From: Streptomyces antnestii
GTDB taxonomy: Bacteria; Actinomycetota; Actinomycetes; Streptomycetales; Streptomycetaceae
DNA length: 64,000 bases
Direction of reading: 5' to 3'
NCBI RefSeq assembly: GCF_004005495.1
Contig: NZ_RZYA01000012.1
Span: forward strand, 182,619 to 246,618
Shown: piece after piece, positions 40,970-49,502 of the stretch
Layout: each line of letters opens with the position of its first letter
How positions within the stretch are numbered: the first letter of the stretch is position 1
The notes under the pieces: generated by a model
Seen by the model: the letters and a program-made list of their open reading frames with translations, nothing else
What the model was told of the DNA's origin: nothing
Databases searched by the model: none
Translations under genes and position numbers: made by a program

Positions 40970-42451
40970 ATGGACGACGAGGTCGAGGCAGGTGCGGCCG
41001 GCCTGTTCGCGACGGTGTACGGCGGCGACGAGGACGCGGTGGTGCGGGCGCTGCGCGCCGGTGCCCCGGCCGACGGGCCCGATGCCGACGGGGAGGGCCG
41101 GACGGCGCTCTATGTCGCGTCGGTGAGTGACGAGCCGGGCATCGTGCGGCTGCTGCTCGCGGCGGGGGCCGACCCGGACCGGCTGAGCGGCGGCACGGAT
41201 CTGCCGTTGTGCGGGGCCGCGTGCGGCGGGCACACGGAGGTGGTGCGGGCGCTGCTCGCGGCGGGCGCGCGGGTCGATCTGCGCGAGGAGTTCGGGTTCA
41301 CGGCGATGGCGTGGGCGCTGCAGCGGGGGCGCGTCGAGGTGGTGCGGGCGCTCCTGGACGGCGGCGCGGATCCGTCGCTTGCGGGTCCGGGGGGTCTGCC
41401 GCTGGTCGCGGCGGCGCGGCGCGGGTCGACGGGATGTGTGCGGGCACTGCTGGAACACGGTGCGCGGGGGCGGGCCGAGGCGCTGCGGGAGGCGCTCGCC
41501 TGGTGCGGTGTCGATGTGGCGGCGGTGCTGCAGGAGGGGCTCGAGCAGCCCGGGCGCGAGGCGGTGACGCAGCGGTTCGCGGAGGACGGCGGAGTGACCG
41601 TGGTCGTGGAGCTGCTGGACGACGAGGGGCGGCCGACGGCGGGCAACGATCTGCAGACCGGTCACGCGGCGATCGCCACGCTCCTGGAGGCGGAGCTTGG
41701 TATCGCGCTGCCGGCCGCCGACCTTGCGGGCCGTGCGCTGCGGCGCGGTGACCCGGACGACGACGACTGGACCGAGGCGGTGGCCGTGCTCCAGCGGCGC
41801 GGTGACGAGGAGACGTTCCGGTCGGCGGCCGCGTGGTGTGCGGGCGACGAGGCGCTGCGGCGGGCCTTCGGGGCGGACGTGCTCGGCCAGTTGGGGCCGC
41901 GGGGCGCGTACGCGGCCCGGTCGCTCCCGCTGCTGAGCGCGCTGGCGCGCACGGCGCGGGACGCGGCCGGGCTGCGGTCGGCGGTCGTCGCGCTCGGGCA
42001 TCTCGGGGATCCGGCGGCGCTGCCGGAGATCCTTCTTCATGCCGGGCACCGGGACCCGCGGGTGCGGCGGGCGGTGGCGCTCGCCCTGACGGGTCTCGTG
42101 CCCGCGGGCCACGAGGAGGGTGTCGCGGCGCTGGTCGCGCTGGCCGGCGACCCGGACGGCGACGTGCGCAACTGGGCGGCGGCGGGGCTCGCCTCGGCGC
42201 CGGCGGACACGGCCGGGGTGCGTCAGGCGCTGGTCGCGCTCCTCGACGACCCGGTCGCGGACGCCGCCGCCGAGGCGGCCCGCGGTCTCGCGGTGCGCCA
42301 CGACCCGCGGGCCGTCGACGCGCTCGCCCGGATCCTCGCCGTCGAGGCGCCGGACGGGTACGCGTACGAGACGGCGCGGGACGCGGTCCGGCACCTGCCC
42401 GACGCCCGGGTCAGGGCCCGTCTGGAGCGGACGCTCCCGCGATGTCGTTGA
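40970..42451 (+). CDS. Ankyrin-repeat and HEAT-repeat protein
   Basis: A 493-residue repeat protein. The first third has four ankyrin-type repeats (ALYVASVSDEPGIVRLLLAAGADPD, PLCGAACGGHTEVVRALLAAGA, AMAWALQRGRVEVVRALLDGGADPS and a fourth). After a linker comes a domain around VTVVVELLDDEGRPTAGND, and residues about 310-490 are HEAT repeats (VVALGHLGDPAALPEILLHA, HRDPRVRRAVALALTGL). It is a protein-binding scaffold of unknown partner. ATG 40970 is used. The gene converges on kstD and the two coding ends overlap by 41 bases. Confidence 0.8.
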   Translation: MDDEVEAGAAGLFATVYGGDEDAVVRALRAGAPADGPDADGEGRTALYVASVSDEPGIVRLLLAAGADPDRLSGGTDLPLCGAACGGHTEVVRALLAAGARVDLREEFGFTAMAWALQRGRVEVVRALLDGGADPSLAGPGGLPLVAAARRGSTGCVRALLEHGARGRAEALREALAWCGVDVAAVLQEGLEQPGREAVTQRFAEDGGVTVVVELLDDEGRPTAGNDLQTGHAAIATLLEAELGIALPAADLAGRALRRGDPDDDDWTEAVAVLQRRGDEETFRSAAAWCAGDEALRRAFGADVLGQLGPRGAYAARSLPLLSALARTARDAAGLRSAVVALGHLGDPAALPEILLHAGHRDPRVRRAVALALTGLVPAGHEEGVAALVALAGDPDGDVRNWAAAGLASAPADTAGVRQALVALLDDPVADAAAEAARGLAVRHDPRAVDALARILAVEAPDGYAYETARDAVRHLPDARVRARLERTLPRCR

Positions 42452-44078
42452 CGGCGGCCCAGCTGAACGCCATGGCGGGCCCGATCGTGGCGCCGGGTCC
42501 CGGGTACGTCTCCCCCATGACGGCCGCCGAGCAGTTCCCGGAGGCGTAGAGCCCGGCGACGGGTGTGCCGTCCTCGCGCAGGACCCGGGCGTCGCCGTCC
42601 GTGACGAGGCCGCCCTTGGTGCCGATGTCACCGGGGTGGACGGGCAGGGCGTAGAAGGGGCCCTTGTCGAGGGGTGCCAGGTTGGGGTTCTTCAGGGTCG
42701 GGTCGCCGTAGTAGCGGTCGTAGACGCTGTCGCCCCGCCCGAAGTCCTCGTCGTGGCCCTTCTCGGCGAAACCGTTGAACTTGCGTACGGTGTCGGCGAG
42801 TTGGGGCGCCCCGATGAGCTTGGCGAGCTCCTCGACGGTGTCGGCCTGCTTCAGGAAGCCGTTCTCGCGCCAGCGCTTGGGGAACGCCTGGCCCGGGAAG
42901 AGGCCGGCGAAGATGTAGCGGGCCTTGGAGGTGGCGTCGAGGATCAGCCAGGACGGGACGGTGGTCGCGTCGGGGCGGTCGGCGGCGTACATGCGGTCCA
43001 CGAACTCGTGGTACGGCGCGGCCTCGTTGGCGTACCGCTCCCCCGCCTCGTTGACGATCACCATGCCGGGGATGCCCCGGTCGGCGACGAGGAAGAACGG
43101 CTTCTCGTCGGGCGGGCACAGGGAGGGGGCTCCCCACACCTTGTCGAGGAGGTCGGTGGCGGCGCCCACGTCCTCGCCCAGGCGCAGGGCGTCGCCGACC
43201 TGTCCTTCGGAGGCGTGGGTCCAGGCGGTGGAGGTGGGCGCGGGCAGGTACTTGTCGCGCAGTGCCTGGTCGTGGGAGAAGCCGCCGGAGGCGAGGACGA
43301 CGCCGCCGCGCGCGTGGACGGTGCGTTCGGTGCCGTCGCGCAGCACGCGTACGCCGGTGACCTTGCCGTCCTCGACGACGAGTTCCGTCACGGGTGCGGA
43401 CAGCCACAGGTCGCCGCCGAGCCGTTCCAGGGAGAGCCGCATGCGGGCGATCAGCGCCTCGCCGAGCGAGAGCAGCTTGCGCCCGCGCAGGGCGGCGCCG
43501 ACGGCCCGCATCCCGACCTTCACCGAGGTGCGCCTGCCCTTCCAGGTGCGGGCGACCATGTTCAGGAAGCGGAAGTCGTACGACGTGATGGTCAGGCCGT
43601 ACGTGGGCAGTCCGGCGCGGCGCATGTCCTTGGCGAGCGGCCCGAGCTTCTTGAAGTCGACGACGCACGGCTCGGTGGACCGGCCCTGCGCCATGCCGCC
43701 GAGCGCCTCGGGGAAGTAGTCCGAGTAGCCCGGGGTGTACATGAACCGGACGTCGGTGCGGTCGTGGAACTCGCGGACCATGCGCGGCCCGTGCCGGAGG
43801 TAGGCGTCCTTGCGGTCGCCGGGGACACGGTCGCCGACGGTCGCGTCGAGGTAGGCGCGGGCCTTCTCGTAGGTGTCGCCGAGGCCCGCCTCGTCGAGGT
43901 GGAAGTTGCCCGGGACCCAGATCGCGCCGCCGGACAGGGCGGTCGAGCCGCCGTAGCGGTCGGTCTTCTCGACGATGAGGGCGGTCAGGCCGCGCAGCCG
44001 GGCGGTGATGGCGGCGGCGAACCCGGCCGCGCCCGACCCGACGACCACCACGTCGTACGTGAGGTCGGCGTCGGTCAT
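42411..44078 (-). CDS. kstD: 3-ketosteroid delta1-dehydrogenase
   Basis: A 555-residue FAD enzyme that introduces the 1,2 double bond into 3-ketosteroids; with 9-alpha-hydroxylation this opens ring B. The FAD site is VVVGSGAAGFAAAITARL and EKTDRYGGSTALSGGAIWVPGN, then VRVLRDGTERTVHARGGVVLASGGF. The C-terminal FAD segment with DIGTKGGLVTDGDARVLREDG and YPGPGATIGPAMAF matches KstD. ATG 44078 overlaps the hsaB stop by ATGA, making it the last gene of the hsaADCB-kstD operon. A related fumarate reductase-type dehydrogenase is the alternative, but the neighbours make KstD very likely. Confidence 0.9.
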   Translation of the reverse strand: MTDADLTYDVVVVGSGAAGFAAAITARLRGLTALIVEKTDRYGGSTALSGGAIWVPGNFHLDEAGLGDTYEKARAYLDATVGDRVPGDRKDAYLRHGPRMVREFHDRTDVRFMYTPGYSDYFPEALGGMAQGRSTEPCVVDFKKLGPLAKDMRRAGLPTYGLTITSYDFRFLNMVARTWKGRRTSVKVGMRAVGAALRGRKLLSLGEALIARMRLSLERLGGDLWLSAPVTELVVEDGKVTGVRVLRDGTERTVHARGGVVLASGGFSHDQALRDKYLPAPTSTAWTHASEGQVGDALRLGEDVGAATDLLDKVWGAPSLCPPDEKPFFLVADRGIPGMVIVNEAGERYANEAAPYHEFVDRMYAADRPDATTVPSWLILDATSKARYIFAGLFPGQAFPKRWRENGFLKQADTVEELAKLIGAPQLADTVRKFNGFAEKGHDEDFGRGDSVYDRYYGDPTLKNPNLAPLDKGPFYALPVHPGDIGTKGGLVTDGDARVLREDGTPVAGLYASGNCSAAVMGETYPGPGATIGPAMAFSWAAVNDIAGASAPDGP

Positions 44079-44563
44079 GCGAACTCCCCGGTGGCGTAGG
44101 CGCTGCGGAAGTAGAGCAGGGGTGATCCGCTCGGGCGTGCGGTCAGCGCGAGGACGCGGGCGGTGACGATCCAGTGGTCGCCGCCCTCGTGGACCGCGTA
44201 CAGCTCGCAGTCGATGGTGGCGAGGGCGCCGCCGATGCGGACGGCGCCGTTCTCGGACAGCTCCCAGTCGACGCCGGCGAACTTGTCGGGGCCCTTGCGG
44301 CCGACGGCCGCGCACACGTCGCGCTGGTCGTCGGCGAGGATCGACACGCCGAACCGGCCGGCGCGGCGCACCTTCGGCCAGCTTGTCGACGCCTTGCCGA
44401 CGCAGAGCAGGACGAGCGGCGGTTCGAGGGAGAGCGAGGCGAAGGACTGGCAGGCGAGTCCGACGGGTTCCCCCGCGTCGGGGTCGAGGCCGGCGACGAC
44501 CGTGATCCCCGACGCGAAGTGGCCCATGACCTCGCGGAACTCGGTGGGGTTCAGCCGTTCCAC
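44075..44563 (-). CDS. hsaB: Flavin reductase of the 3-HSA hydroxylase
   Basis: A 162-residue flavin reductase of the HpaC/HsaB type, supplying reduced flavin to HsaA. It begins MERLNPTEFREVMGHFASGI and contains PVGLACQSFASLSLEPPLVLLC and AGRFGVSILADDQRDVC, then GGDHWIVTARVLAL. The start is GTG at 44563, which overlaps the end of hsaC by 13 bases; no other in-frame start keeps the conserved N-terminus. It overlaps kstD by 4 bases. Confidence 0.9.
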   Translation of the reverse strand: MERLNPTEFREVMGHFASGITVVAGLDPDAGEPVGLACQSFASLSLEPPLVLLCVGKASTSWPKVRRAGRFGVSILADDQRDVCAAVGRKGPDKFAGVDWELSENGAVRIGGALATIDCELYAVHEGGDHWIVTARVLALTARPSGSPLLYFRSAYATGEFA

Positions 44564-45447
44564 TGGTGGCCCCAGAAGCTGTCGGAGGTGATCTCCTTCG
44601 TCACCCAGGTCTCCTTGTCGACGATGAGACCGTCCCAGCCGTACTCGACCTGGAAGCCGCCGGGGGCCTGCGCGTAGAACGACACCATGTGGTCGTTGGA
44701 GTGCCGGCCGAGGGTCGAGGCGATCGGGATGCCGGCCGCGTTCATGCGGTCCAGGCAGAAGCCGACGTCGTCGAGTCGCTCCACCTCGACCATGAAGTGC
44801 ACGATGCCGGGCGGCAGGGCGCCCGGGTACAGGCCGAGGCTGTGGTGGCGGGCGTTGGGGCTGAGGAAGTTCATCCAGTAGAAGTCCTGGCCCGGCTTGC
44901 CGGTGGGCACGGCGACGGGCGGCAGCTTCATGCGGTCGCGCAGCTGGAAGCCGAGCAGGTTCTCGTAGAAGTCGACGGTGGCGTCCATGTCCGGGGCGGG
45001 CATGACGACGTGGCCGAGGCCGAGGTGGTCGCCGGTGACGAAGCGGTTCCCGAAGGGGGCGGGCAGCGGCGTGTGGTCCTGGGCGTGGCCCCAGTAGATC
45101 TCCAGGGGGTTGCCGGCCGGGTCCTCGCAGTGGAAGAGACCCTGGACGCGGCGTTCGGCGAGGGTGGCGTCGTCGGCGTGCTTGACGGCGACACCGGCCG
45201 CTTCGAGTTCGGCGGCGGCCTCGGCGAGCGCCTTGGCGTTCGCGACCTCGAAGCCGGCCGACAGGAGCCTGTCCTGTTCGCCCGCCACGAAGGAGAAGCG
45301 GCGGATCCGGTCGTCGATACGGACGTTGAGGACGGCGTCCGTCGAGTCGACGCCCTGCGCCATGCCGAGGATGTCGAGGACGTAGGTGCGCCACTCGGCG
45401 AGCTTCGCGGTCTCGATGCGGAGATAGCCCAGAGAACGGATGTCCAT
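44551..45447 (-). CDS. hsaC: 3,4-DHSA extradiol dioxygenase
   Basis: A 298-residue iron(II) extradiol dioxygenase that cleaves the catechol ring A of 3,4-dihydroxy-9,10-seconandrost-triene-9,17-dione. It has two vicinal-oxygen-chelate modules. The metal ligands are His146 (GLGHVVMP), His217 (GIVHFMVE) and Glu268 (FQVEYG), with supporting residues ARHHSLG and RHSNDHMVSFYAQ. Length equals HsaC/BphC (about 300). ATG 45447. Context (hsaD, hsaB, kstD) favours steroid rather than biphenyl catechols. Confidence 0.92.
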   Translation of the reverse strand: MDIRSLGYLRIETAKLAEWRTYVLDILGMAQGVDSTDAVLNVRIDDRIRRFSFVAGEQDRLLSAGFEVANAKALAEAAAELEAAGVAVKHADDATLAERRVQGLFHCEDPAGNPLEIYWGHAQDHTPLPAPFGNRFVTGDHLGLGHVVMPAPDMDATVDFYENLLGFQLRDRMKLPPVAVPTGKPGQDFYWMNFLSPNARHHSLGLYPGALPPGIVHFMVEVERLDDVGFCLDRMNAAGIPIASTLGRHSNDHMVSFYAQAPGGFQVEYGWDGLIVDKETWVTKEITSDSFWGHQWNG

Positions 45448-45463
45448 GGCAGCGGGCCTTTCG

Positions 45464-45512
45464 GTGACTGGTGGCGGGTGACTGGTGGCGGGGGACTAGC
45501 GGCTGGTGGCTA
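45464..45512. repeat. 14-bp tandem repeat between hsaD and hsaC
   Basis: GTGACTGGTGGCGG occurs at 45464-45477 and 45478-45491, with two degenerate copies running into the hsaD stop codon (45510-45512). It fills most of the 62-base gap between these operon genes. Confidence 0.85.
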
Positions 45513-46370
45513 GTGGCGGAAGAAGTCGACGGCGAGGCGGTTGAACTCGTCGAACTTCTCGGTCTGCGCCCAGTGGCCGCAGTGCGGGAAGACGTGCAGG
45601 CGCGCGTCGGGGATGGTCTTGAGGGCGACGAGGGCGCCGTCGAGCGGGTTGACGCGGTCCTCGCGGCCCCAGGTCAGGAGCGTGGGCGCGGTGATGCGGT
45701 GGGCGTCGCGCCACAGCATCGTGTCGGCCGGCCACTTCGCGAACGAGGCGGCCATGCGGTCGTTGCCGAGCTTCGCCTCGGGGTCGACGGCCTGCTGGAA
45801 GCGCTCCTCGACGAACTCGTCGGTGACGATCGAGGAGTCGTGGGCGAGGGTGCTGAGGAAGTCCTTCATCATCGCGCGGGTCGGCTCTGGCGAGGAGTTG
45901 AACGCGAAGAGCTTCTTGATGCCCTCGGTCGGGTCGGGCGCGAACAGGTTGACCGAGATGCCGCCCGGGCCCATCAGGAGGAGCTTGCCGACCTTGTCGG
46001 CGTGGTCGAGGCCCATGCGGGTCGCGGTGCCTCCGCCGAGGGAGTTGCCGACGAAGTGGGCGCGCTCGATGCCGAGTTCGTCCATGAGCGCGGCGACGGC
46101 GTCCGCGGCGAAGGAGAAGAAGTTCTTCGGCAGCTCGGGCTTGTCGGAGGCGCCGTAGCAGGGCTGGTCGACGAGGAGCGTGCGGAAGTGCTCCGCGAAG
46201 ACCGGCAGGTTACGGCCGAAGTTGGACCAGCCGGAGGCGCCGGGGCCGCCGCCGTGCAGCAGGATCACGACGGGTGCGTCCGGGCGGTCCGGGCCGGCCT
46301 CGTGGTAGTGGAGGTTGAGGCCCGCGGCCTTGACGGTGCGCGACGTGTTCTCGTACGTAAGGGTGCTCAC
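45510..46370 (-). CDS. hsaD: 4,9-DSHA C-C bond hydrolase
   Basis: A 286-residue alpha/beta hydrolase of the meta-cleavage-product hydrolase type, cutting the ring-A cleavage product to the C5 dienoate (HHD) and the indane-type DOHNAA. The catalytic triad is Ser110 (VGNSLGGGTA), Asp238 (WGREDRVNP) and His266 (HCGHWAQTE); the oxyanion loop is LLHGGGPGASGWSNF. GTG 46370 overlaps the hsaA stop (GTGA). Confidence 0.93.
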   Translation of the reverse strand: MSTLTYENTSRTVKAAGLNLHYHEAGPDRPDAPVVILLHGGGPGASGWSNFGRNLPVFAEHFRTLLVDQPCYGASDKPELPKNFFSFAADAVAALMDELGIERAHFVGNSLGGGTATRMGLDHADKVGKLLLMGPGGISVNLFAPDPTEGIKKLFAFNSSPEPTRAMMKDFLSTLAHDSSIVTDEFVEERFQQAVDPEAKLGNDRMAASFAKWPADTMLWRDAHRITAPTLLTWGREDRVNPLDGALVALKTIPDARLHVFPHCGHWAQTEKFDEFNRLAVDFFRH

Positions 46371-47551
46371 AGCATCGTGTCCTGGATGTCGAGGCCGAGG
46401 GCGCTCTGGCCGTAGAGGAGGAGGGCCCGCTCGGGGTCGTTGGCGGCGTGGCCGCGGCCGGTGTGGACGTCGCGCCAGGCGCGCTGTACCGGGTTCGGTC
46501 CGGTGCGCATGGCGCCGCCGCCCGCGTTCTCCACGAGCAGGTCGACGGCGGCGACGGCGCGCTCGGTGGCGAGGACCTGGTCGCGGCGGGCGCGGGCGCG
46601 CAGGGCCATGGGGAGTTCTTCGCCGCGTACGGCGAGTTCGTACAACTCGGCGATGTTGCGCTGGAGTTGGAGGCCGGCCGCATCGATGTCGGAGGCGGCG
46701 CGGGCGATGCGGACCTGCGCGAAGGGGTCTTCGGCGACCTGCTGGCCGTAGGAGACGCGGAAGCGCTTGCTGGTGGCCTCGACGTAGGCGTCGAAGGCGC
46801 CCTCGGCGATGCCGACGATGGGCGTGGAGATGGTGGTGGTGAAGACGGCCGCGTACGGGAGGCGGTAGAGCGGCTCGGGGTTGACCTCGTGGCCGGGGAC
46901 GCTGAGGGCGGTGACGGGGCCGAAGCTGAGGGCGCGGTGCTCGGGCACGAACACGTCGTCGCAGACCACGTTGTTGGAGCCGGTGCCGCGCAGGCCGACG
47001 GTGTCCCACACGTCGTCGATGCGGTACTCGCTGCGCGGGACGAGGAAGGTCCGCATGTCGACGGGCCGGCCGTCCGCGTCGGTGACGAGGCCGCCGAGGA
47101 GCACCCAGTCGGCGTGGTCGCAGCCGGAGGAGAAGCTCCAGGAGCCGGTGATGCGGAAGCCGCCGTCGACGGGGGTGACCTTGCCGGTCGGCGCGTACGA
47201 GGAGCTGATGCGCGTCGACTGGTCGGCGCCCCACACCTCTTCCTGGGCGCGCGGGTCGAACAGGGCGACGTGCCAGGGGTGGACGCCGACGACGGACGCG
47301 ACCCAGCCGGTGGAGCCGCAGGCGCGGGCGATCTCGCGGACGGCGGCGTAGAACACGGCGGGGTCGGCGGCGTAACCGCCGTACGCCCGGGGCTGGAGGA
47401 GCCGGAAGAAGCCGGTCTGCTCCAGGTCCTTGATCGAGGTGTCGGGCACCTTGCGCAGCGCCTCCGCCTCGGCGGCGCGCTCGCGCAGGCTGGGCGTCAG
47501 GGCACGGACCGCTTCGAGTACGGCGGCTGCGGTGGCCGGGGAATCGCTCAT
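46367..47551 (-). CDS. hsaA: 3-HSA hydroxylase, oxygenase component
   Basis: A 394-residue flavin-dependent monooxygenase with acyl-CoA dehydrogenase fold that hydroxylates 3-HSA at C4 using flavin reduced by HsaB. Typical pieces are FFRLLQPRAYGGYAADPAVF, EIARACGSTGWVASVVGVHPW, WSFSSGCDHADWVLLGG and TVGLRGTGSNNVVCDDVFVP, then the C-terminal helical bundle ending HAANDPERALLLYGQSALG. ATG 47551 follows GAGAGGGG. It is the first gene of the hsaADCB-kstD operon, with a 19-bp palindrome 75 bases upstream. Confidence 0.93.
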   Translation of the reverse strand: MSDSPATAAAVLEAVRALTPSLRERAAEAEALRKVPDTSIKDLEQTGFFRLLQPRAYGGYAADPAVFYAAVREIARACGSTGWVASVVGVHPWHVALFDPRAQEEVWGADQSTRISSSYAPTGKVTPVDGGFRITGSWSFSSGCDHADWVLLGGLVTDADGRPVDMRTFLVPRSEYRIDDVWDTVGLRGTGSNNVVCDDVFVPEHRALSFGPVTALSVPGHEVNPEPLYRLPYAAVFTTTISTPIVGIAEGAFDAYVEATSKRFRVSYGQQVAEDPFAQVRIARAASDIDAAGLQLQRNIAELYELAVRGEELPMALRARARRDQVLATERAVAAVDLLVENAGGGAMRTGPNPVQRAWRDVHTGRGHAANDPERALLLYGQSALGLDIQDTML

Positions 47552-47625
47552 GCGGGGCCCCTCTCAAGGGTGCGGGTTCAAGTGGCTGGACCGTACGCCG
47601 GGGGTGCGCGGACCGAGAACCTGCG

Positions 47626-47644
47626 GTTCCCGCTGAGCGGGAAC
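47626..47644. promoter_or_regulatory. 19-bp palindromic operator upstream of hsaA
   Basis: GTTCCCGCTGAGCGGGAAC is a palindrome of 9-bp arms around a central G. It lies between hsaA and the divergent HAD gene. The inner 17 bases recur exactly at 57421-57437 upstream of hsaE. The form (GTTCC...GGAAC) is what I expect for an IclR-type regulator, and one is coded at 48630. Confidence 0.75.
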
Positions 47645-47821
47645 CCGGCGGGGCGGGCGGTGCGGGGGCCGTCGCGCGTCAGGTCCGTCGCGAACTGGCT
47701 GCGCGCGGGTCGCCCGCCGTTCACCGCGAGGCCACCGGCGGACCACCGGGGTCAGTAGGTTTTGCCGGTAGCCACATCAGGACCCCTCCCCGCCCTTCGC
47801 CTTCCGACCTTCTGGAGCGCT

Positions 47822-48502
47822 GTGAAAACCCCCCGCGCCGGCACCCTGCACGCCGTGCTGTTCGACATGGACGGCACGCTCGTCGACACCGAGGAGCTGT
47901 GGCTCGACGTCGTCGGGGAGGTGTACGCCCGGCACGGCGGGACGCTGGGCCCGCAGGGGCGGGAGGCGGTGCTCGGGCGCTCGGTGGAGGACACGGCGGA
48001 GCTCTTGTACGGGTCCCTGGGCGTCCCGCGCGCCCGGCTCGCGGACGAGCTGGGCCGGGAGTTCACGGAGGCGGTCGCGGAAGGGGCGGCGCCGCGCCCG
48101 GGCGCGCTGCGTCTCCTTGCCGCGCTGCGTGCGGAGTCGGTGCCGACGGCGCTGGTCTCGGCGTCCCCGCGGGCGGTGGTGCGGCGGATCGCGGAGTCGC
48201 TCGACGGGCACGGCTTCGACGCGGTGTACGGCGCGGAGGACACGCCCCGCACGAAGCCGGCGCCCGACCCGTATCTGGCGGCGGCGGCCCGGCTCGGCGC
48301 GGATCCGGCGCGGTGTGTCGCGGTGGAGGACACCCCGACCGGTGTGGCGTCGGCGGAGGCGGCGGGCTGCGTGGTCCTGGCGGTGCCGTCGGTCCAGGCG
48401 ATCTCGCCGGCTCCGGGCCGTACGGTGCTGGCCGACCTGACGCTGGCGGACGTGGGACTGCTGCGTTCACTGGTGCGGGAGGCGGGCAAGGAGCCCGCGT
48501 GA
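47822..48502 (+). CDS. HAD-superfamily phosphatase, beta-phosphoglucomutase-like
   Basis: A 226-residue HAD hydrolase of subfamily IA. Motif I is VLFDMDGTLVDTEELW, motif II ALVSASPRAVV, motif III Lys in PRTKPAPDPYL and motif IV CVAVEDTPTGVASAEAAG. The cap is a small helical insert. Substrate unknown; it acts on small phosphorylated metabolites in most relatives. GTG 47822 follows GGAG at 6 bases. Divergent from hsaA, but nothing ties it to steroid breakdown. Confidence 0.87.
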   Translation: MKTPRAGTLHAVLFDMDGTLVDTEELWLDVVGEVYARHGGTLGPQGREAVLGRSVEDTAELLYGSLGVPRARLADELGREFTEAVAEGAAPRPGALRLLAALRAESVPTALVSASPRAVVRRIAESLDGHGFDAVYGAEDTPRTKPAPDPYLAAAARLGADPARCVAVEDTPTGVASAEAAGCVVLAVPSVQAISPAPGRTVLADLTLADVGLLRSLVREAGKEPA

Positions 48503-48629
48503 GTATGCCGAACCGAAATACATAGCTCCCGGCTCTTCCCCTGGGTCGTACGCGCATGGCAATCTCGGCGCGAGGTCGTCAACGCGCCCGCAATGTCGCG
48601 GATGCGCCCTGTGTCCTGGGGGTTCAGCC

Positions 48630-49499
48630 ATGCCCGAGCAGACGGTGACCGCCGGCACCGCCGCACCCTCCCTCCTGGAGAAGGCCGCGAAGGTGCTCGG
48701 CGCCTTCGACGGCGCGCAGCCGCGCCTCTCCCTGACCGAGGTGATCCGGCGCTCCGGCATCCCGCGCTCCTCCGCCCACCGCATCCTCGATCAGCTGGTG
48801 CGGCTCGGGTGGCTGGACCGGGAGGGGCGCGACTACCGGATGGGCATCGGCATGCTCGAACTCGGCGCCCTCGCCTCCCACCACAACAAGCTGCGCCGGG
48901 CGGCACTCCCCCGGCTGCACGCGCTGCACGAGTCGACCGGCCACCTGGTCCACCTGTACGTCCTCGACGGCGCCGAGGTGGTCTGCCTGGAGCGGATCGG
49001 CGGCCTGAACGACACGTCGGTGCCCTCGCGCGTGGGCGGCCGCATGCCGGCGCACTGCACGGCGGCCGGCAAGGCGATCCTCGCGTTCAGCGACCCGGCG
49101 ACCGTCGAGGGCGTCCTCGCGCACGGGCTGCGCCCCCGCACCCCGCGCACCCTCACGCACCCCACCGCGCTGCGGTCCGCGCTCGCCGCGGCCCGCGACC
49201 GGGGCGTCGCCTTCGACCAGGAGGAGAGCCACCGGGACGTCGTCTGCGTGGCGGCCCCGCTGCGCGGCGCGGGCCGGGCCGTCGCCGCGATCTCCCTGTC
49301 CGGCAAGGGCCTGACGGCCCAGCGCGACCTCGAACGGCTCACGCCCGCCGTGCTCGCCTGCGCGCGCACGGTGTGGCGCGACCTGCACGGCCCGGGCCGC
49401 ACCACCCGCTCGGCCCCGCCGCCGAGCTGCGAGCCCGGCATCTCCGAGCAGGCGATGGACAACATGATGGGCTGGATTCGCCACAGCGAATGGATGTGA
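48630..49499 (+). CDS. IclR family transcriptional regulator
   Basis: A 289-residue regulator. The winged helix-turn-helix at the N-terminus (PRLSLTEVIRRSGIPRSSAH, then RILDQLVRLGWLDREG) is followed by the IclR effector domain (LHESTGHLVHLYVLDGAEVVCL, MPAHCTAAGKAILAF, FDQEESHRDVVCVAAPL). ATG 48630. It heads a three-gene operon with an LLM oxidoreductase (3 bases on) and a Dabb-like protein. Its place inside the island makes it the best candidate to bind the palindromes at 47626 and 57421; that is an inference. Confidence 0.9.
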   Translation: MPEQTVTAGTAAPSLLEKAAKVLGAFDGAQPRLSLTEVIRRSGIPRSSAHRILDQLVRLGWLDREGRDYRMGIGMLELGALASHHNKLRRAALPRLHALHESTGHLVHLYVLDGAEVVCLERIGGLNDTSVPSRVGGRMPAHCTAAGKAILAFSDPATVEGVLAHGLRPRTPRTLTHPTALRSALAAARDRGVAFDQEESHRDVVCVAAPLRGAGRAVAAISLSGKGLTAQRDLERLTPAVLACARTVWRDLHGPGRTTRSAPPPSCEPGISEQAMDNMMGWIRHSEWM

Positions 49500-49502
49500 C
49501 GC

